From contig JAOCPU010000009.1 of assembly GCA_035772785.1 (NCBI GenBank), forward strand, positions 248,001 through 312,000: DNA of 64,000 nucleotides, read 5' to 3'. Shown one piece after another: positions 59,381-64,000 of this stretch (positions within the stretch are counted from its first letter, which is position 1; each line of letters starts with the position of its first letter). The DNA is from Phlebiopsis flavidoalba (taxonomy: Eukaryota > Basidiomycota > Agaricomycetes > Polyporales > Phanerochaetaceae). The notes under the pieces were generated by a model, which was not told the DNA's origin, made no database searches, and worked only from the letters and a program-made list of their open reading frames with translations. The translations under genes and the position numbers were made by a program.

Positions 59381-61821
59381 TCAGGAAGATCGAGATCTAA
59401 GGGCGCGCAAAGACGTCAGATCCACTATGACATCCCGAGATTCCAAAAAAGCACCGACCAGGAAGGCTATTCCCAGACACGGGCAGCATAGCATCCATAT
59501 GGTCTGGTCGTCATGTTAGCGTACGGATTACTCTGACTGAGAAGTGAACATGCCTGTATTGAAGCAGATACGGCATGGATTGTCTGGATCTGCAAACTTT
59601 GGGGTACGATGTGTTGAAGGTCGTCTAGATCGACGGACGAAGGGCTAAAAGCCGAGGGTAGGGTTTTGCGCCAATCTACTATTGAATATTGCCCCTGCTA
59701 CCGACTATTGAACGCGATCAGTAAAAGCACTCAAAGTACACTAATAAGCTTACCAAGCCTACTGTAGCCCCTGTAAATCTTACCAGGAAGAAAGCACTCG
59801 TTCCTGACGCCAGCTCCTTCGGGCCTAAGTGTTTTCGTAAAGACTTGGTATGGTGCATGGAATAGCATGCCCAAGCCCATGCCGGAGATCAGCAAAAGTA
59901 TCACTTCCGCGGGGCGGGTCGACGACTCGTTCAGCATGATCATGAGTCCTATGGTCTCTTGAGAATGCAAATCTTGTGCGCATAAATCGGATGTCCTTAC
60001 CAAATCCTAGTGACGATAGGAAGAGGCCAGTGGAGATGGCAAACCTCTGGCCGCTGGTGTCCGCACGTTTTTCCTTGCCAATATGATATAAAAAACCACG
60101 CCACTGGCAACAGACCGTCAGTCTAGATCTCACGAGACCGAAAGGAGGGACATGCCTGGCATCGAAGCGACGGAAGATCCTAGAGAGTATGGGAGCATAC
60201 TCAGGCCAGCTATCACCGGTACGAGACCCCTGGACGGACTAACCGAGGGGAACACCGTCAGCCGAAAATTGTGGAGTAGAGCCGGAACAGAGCCGTGTAC
60301 CTGGAAATACAATGCCAAATAGAATGTACCCGCGTTGAAGCATAGATTGTGCAGGAAGTTAATCGCGAGAATTATGACTGAGGCCAGTGATTATCAGCGC
60401 GGGGATGGCTTCTCAGTCGGAGAAGAACTCACTTGTGGTTCGGTCAACGAACGCGGAGCGAGGGAACAGTGCGTCTCGTGTCGTGCGCACTTCGTAGAAC
60501 CCAGCCATGATCAGGATCACGAGTCCCCCAATAATCAGAGTCAGGGTCCATGGACTGGTCCCTAAAATGACCATAGATGAGTGTCCCAGTATGAGAAAAT
60601 TCTCAGAGCGCACAGGGGACCTACATCCGAAGCTACCCGCAAAGCTAAACCCAATTATGATGCAACTGCTGCCACACATGAACAGCGACCTATTGAATAG
60701 ACGGTCAGTTTGGGGGGTACATACGTAATACGACCACCTACAGCCCCACGAAGTCGAACGTTCTCGACAGTGTATGCCAAGATGTCTCCTGCGCCGTACC
60801 CACGTCGACACCGCGGAGCGCAAATAAGAGTACTACCAGCGCAATCAGACACACGGGAAGGTTCAGGTAAACTGTATGGAATACACAATCAGTGATAGTC
60901 TGCAAAGCTATAACTTGGGAACCTACAAGCCCATCGCCCAGTTGAAGATCCCGCTTTGGCCTAGGTACCGTTCAGCCGGGTCAGCGAAGAGGAAGCACGG
61001 CTACACGTACCGCTGAATGCACCACCTAGTAGAGGGGTCCAGCTATGGCCGAACAACTCCAGGTGATACTCAGGCCTGCCTGTGACCATTTTGCCCGAGA
61101 TCGCTCCTCTACAATCTCGGAGGTGATAGTCCATACTAAGCTAACAATTCCTCCGCCACCGACCCCTGCGAGCGCTCGGGGCAACGATAAGCCAAAGCAT
61201 GCTTTGGGAACCGCCACAGAGAAGAGAACCGGCGACGAAGATAACCATACTGCTGTAAAGGATAGTCTACGGCAATCAAGCTATTGAGGATCGACTCGAG
61301 GCAGATCATCAGACAGATCTTACCTTCCGGCCCAGAAGATCGGATATTTTGCCATACAGGGGCTGGAACGGCGCGGTTTGCGTGAGCATGTACGCGACAC
61401 CGACCCATGTGTACTCTAGCTGCGACGCGCTGAGCTCGTCTGAGATGGTGGGCAGCACTGTAGATACGATGGTCTGTGGCGCGCAACGTCAGAAAACGCG
61501 TCAGAACACGGCATGAAGATTCAATACGCACCGCGTCTGTAGTGGCAAGGAACAAGGTCAGCGCAGCGCTAAGGACAAGCCTATCAGCTCTGGGGTCACA
61601 TTTTAGTGCAGGAGACCAACGAACCCAATGTGGGCCAGCACGAGACGAAGGTGGATAGTGTCGGGGGTTTTGGTGACACATAGTCGTCCACAAGGGTAAG
61701 AGGTGGAGGAGGCCTTTGAGCTAGAAGGGGAAAAGAGCGCGCTTGTGGGATAGGGTGTAGAGTCGGAGGTCGGGGACACATCCGCTACTACCGGGCTGGC
61801 GCTGGGGGATTCGACCTGCAT
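59381..61821 (-). CDS. MFS drug:H+ antiporter-like transporter (DHA2 type, about 14 TM)
   Basis: Plasma-membrane major facilitator of the multidrug type. It starts at 61821 with an acidic, Ser-rich cytosolic tail (MQVESPSASPVVADVSPTSD). TM1-TM2 region: TLFLATTDA, TIVSTVLPTISDELSASQ, YTWVGVAYMLTQTAPFQPLY and GKISDLLGRK (about 61480-61325), the last being the loop 2-3 signature. Then RALAGVGGGGIVSLVWTITS (about 61180), SITWSCSAIAGPL, a middle block FVCGSSCIIIGFSFAGSFG and WTLTLIIGGLVILIMAGFYE (about 60560-60500), LSMLPYSLGSS, and ILLLISGMGLGMLFHAPYQV (about 59910-59845). The C-terminal part has FSPSSVDLDDLQHIVPQSLQ, a last hydrophobic helix and a likely stop TGA at 59383. Many introns and frame changes. 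Substrate unknown. Confidence 0.85.
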
Positions 61822-62755
61822 AGTCGGGGATTTTGGGAGACGTTCGTGGTTAATGAACGTTGCAAAGCAGGGAATGTGGCGGGGAGTGGTGGGGACATAC
61901 CGCCGCACGACGAGGCTACTTATACGCAAAGTGAAGCGCAAAGTACGGGATGCTATTACCTGGCCAAAAACGTCATGAGTAAATCAGTGGAGAAAGTGCC
62001 TTGGCTGGATTCTCGAAGGGGTCTCCACCGAAGGAGGAGGAGAGATCGCATGTCTAGATCCAAAAGGCCGACTTCGTGCGCGGAGAGGGAGGCTGATGTT
62101 AGACTTTGTGCCCTCAACCGGAAATACGACACCAAGCATCAAAGAGAATTGCGGATGTGGCACGGTGGACATGGCGTGGGCTGCGAGACCCCCGGGGGAC
62201 GATGGAGGTCCCCGCATCCTGGACCTGGAGAGAGGCGCTTCTGGTTTACAGACACCGCGAGGGTGGCCCTCACACTTGCTTCCCAGGGGCCAGACCGTTT
62301 ACGACGTTTACGTGCCCATCTGCACACAGCGGCGATATACTTTTTAGTAAACTCAGTAAATCACTGCCCGACACGACTAGATTCGCCCCGTATCCACCTA
62401 CGCCGCCTCCGCCGTCCAAACGTTATCAACCCACACCCGTGGTGTTCACATGCAGTCGCGCGCGGCGACCCATGACTGCCCTGTGGCAGCAACTCTCAGC
62501 CCCGCCCCGCGCAACAAGCTATTCATTAGTAGAACAAACAATAATACTCTATAGCACGTCTCTAGCACGTCCGCCAGCAGCGACAACACTCCCCTACGCC
62601 GCAGCCGCCTGTTTCTTGCGCTCACGAAGGGCTCCGTCTCGGCGCGTTCTGATGTCGATCCCTCCTCAGCCGCTTCCTCTGCACACCCGCGCGCGAATCA
62701 CAGAGGATCATCAACGAGCGGTGCCGGTGAGAGTGGCGCGAATGCAGCATGCAAA
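61822..62755. other. region without a recognisable gene
   Basis: Lies upstream of the MFS gene and downstream of the DnaJ gene. Two overlapping intronless frames of 209 and 217 codons on + (61846-62475, 62106-62759) are Arg/Pro/Ser-rich with no motif and may be chance in GC-rich DNA. Confidence 0.4.
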
Positions 62756-64000
62756 TTAAAAGCCAGTGAGCTCTTTCAGTCTATCCCAGGTGCGTGATAC
62801 CCAGCCACCACGGGGCGTGGTCGGGTACGTAAAAGAAGAGGAACGATTCGTACCAGCTGCTGCTGCTGTATTATCCGCCTCTGCTGCACTCGGACCTGCG
62901 CTCGGCGAACGCGAAGCGTCTTCAGCAGGCCCCGCCGTGGGTGCACGTCCTTCGACGTCATCGGCGTACAGTTGAAGAATCTCGCGTTGCCGCTTAGTGA
63001 GTGACCTGGTCCCAGGAGGGTCAGCCGCGCCTGCACGGGGATACCGCAATAAAGTAGCTCACCTCGGGATCTGGACAGTGAATGTCACGAACATGTCGCC
63101 CTTATTGCCTCCGAAGACCGGTTGTATACCTCTGCCCTTGAGAACCATCTCCTCCCCTTGCTGCGTGCCCCCGGGGACACGTACATCCACCTCACCATCA
63201 AGGGTGGGTACCCGTACGCGACCACCTAGCACCGCGGCATGCAACGGGATTCGGGCTTCATGGTAGATGTTGGTGCCCTGTCGACGGAACATCTTGGAGC
63301 TCGCAAACGCTCACACGAACGAGCAGGTCGCCCGTCTGCCCTTTACCGGCAAGAGGTGCGTCACCGGAATTTGGCACTCTGATCGTCAACACCATGCCAT
63401 CCTCCACGCCTGTAGCCGTGAATGAATTATAGGCCGCGGTAACGAAGCAATGCACTCACCGGCCGGTATGTCCACCTTGACCGATTTCTTCGTTCTGACT
63501 TGTCCGACGCCAGCGCAGTCCCCACACTGGCTCCCGCGAGGTATTGTGCTACCGGTTCCCTGGCACGACGGGCAAGTGCTCGCCATTTGGAATCCGCTGT
63601 CAAGCACAAACGTCCGTGCGCCCGTGCCGCGCCGCAAGAGGTACATGTGGACCGCTTTGCACCTTTCTTCAGACCGGTCCCCGTGCATGTAGAGCAGTTG
63701 ACGATGGGGGTGACATTGATTTGTCCGCGAAGTACCCTTGCAGGCTTCCATGAATGATGATACCGATTGAGGCTTCTAGATCACTTCCCGCATGTTCTGT
63801 CGCGCAGAGGGACCACCGCCACCAAAGGCACCAAAGAGCGTCTCAAACAGATCCGCCTGGCTACCACCCCCACGGGGACCCCGGCCGCCAAACAGGGACG
63901 ACAAGTCTTGGAAGTCGTGGAAGCCGCCAGCACCACCCCCGAACCCACGGGAGAACGCATTTGGATCGAAACCAGGTTGTTGTGAAGCTGATCCGAATTG
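62756..64000 (-). CDS. mitochondrial-type DnaJ co-chaperone (Mdj1-like), N-terminus outside the window
   Basis: Type I J-protein that works with mitochondrial Hsp70. The J domain lies beyond the right edge. The Gly/Phe-rich segment is at the end (DPNAFSRGFGGGAGGF, about 63975-63925; LFGGRGPRGGGSQADLFETL). The zinc-finger region keeps two visible CxxCxGxG repeats, CPSCQGTG and CGDCAGVG (about 63580-63510); the first two are damaged by frame changes. Substrate-binding domains follow: VDIPAGVEDGMVLTIRVPNS, GDLLVRVSV, then after an intron MFRRQGTNIYHEARIPLHAA (about 63292) and LGGRVRVPTLDGEVDVRVPG. The C-terminus (GHSLTKRQREILQLYADD, then WDRLKELTGF) ends at TAA 62756. The long low-complexity tail after the core is as in Mdj1. 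Confidence 0.87.

Noticed and set aside
61846..62759. Two plus-strand frames of 209 and 217 codons
   Set aside because: Arg/Pro/Ser-rich with no family signature, overlapping in different frames; more likely chance.
1..64000. RIP-like (C-to-T) mutation as the cause of the broken genes
   Set aside because: The damage I could localise is mostly one-base insertions or deletions, not transitions, and it hits single-copy housekeeping genes.
1..64000. CRISPR arrays, bacterial operons or phage-type defence genes
   Set aside because: No regularly spaced repeats seen; splice-site use and gene content are fungal throughout.

Overview
The window looks like nuclear DNA of a basidiomycete fungus, probably an Agaricomycete. 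It has many short GT-AG introns (about 50-60 nt), dense genes on both strands, and basidiomycete-type proteins such as a BIM1-like copper acquisition factor, a DHA2-type MFS transporter and an AIM18/46-type chalcone-isomerase-fold protein. About nineteen protein genes and one intron-containing tRNA-Lys(CUU) can be named. Most genes had to be read by joining segments from different frames, because nearly every one carries introns plus single-base length changes, often in homopolymers. These changes hit essential genes (V-ATPase C, Med6, WDR70, BET protein, BLM10) and even the tRNA acceptor stem. They therefore look more like uncorrected long-read consensus errors than real pseudogenes, and gene coordinates are outer limits rather than exact exons.

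Layout, left to right. 0.3-2.3 kb: KH-domain RNA-binding protein (+). 2.8-4.4 kb: V-ATPase subunit C (-), divergent from 3-mercaptopyruvate sulfurtransferase (4.6-5.9, +). 6.3-7.15 kb: unidentified gene (-). 8.7-10.8 kb: a copper pair on the minus strand, a secreted GPI-type BIM1-like protein and a Ctr copper transporter, with copper-response-like TTTGCTC motifs upstream of both. 11.9-12.6 kb: small rhodanese (+). 15.2-20.8 kb: WDR70-type WD40 protein and a BET double-bromodomain protein (+). 21.2-23.8 kb: G-patch/zinc-finger protein (-) divergent from AP-3 sigma (+). 24.2-28.1 kb: Mediator subunit 6 (-) divergent from an Nramp metal transporter (+). 28.5 kb: tRNA-Lys.

28.6-34.9 kb holds no gene I can recognise. 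34.9-39.1 kb: a large-subunit catalase (+) whose N-terminal coding region is broken by about 1.7 kb of almost pure A/C sequence, the strangest object in the window and probably an artefact. 39.3-40.3 kb: AIM18/46-like mitochondrial protein (-). 40.7-49.1 kb: proteasome activator BLM10/PA200 (+), whose C-terminal Tyr-Tyr-Ala docking motif is completed by an 8-nt last exon. 49.1-52 kb: no recognised gene. 52.0-54.7 kb: TTP-type tandem CCCH zinc-finger protein (+) with a 21-nt micro-exon. 55.2-56.8 kb: choline/ethanolamine kinase (-). 59.4-61.8 kb: MFS transporter (-). 62.8 kb to the end: mitochondrial-type DnaJ (Mdj1-like, -), cut by the window edge.

Most genes are unrelated housekeeping functions. 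The exception is the BIM1-Ctr pair, which forms a plausible co-regulated copper-uptake unit; an Nramp transporter lies about 15 kb away.
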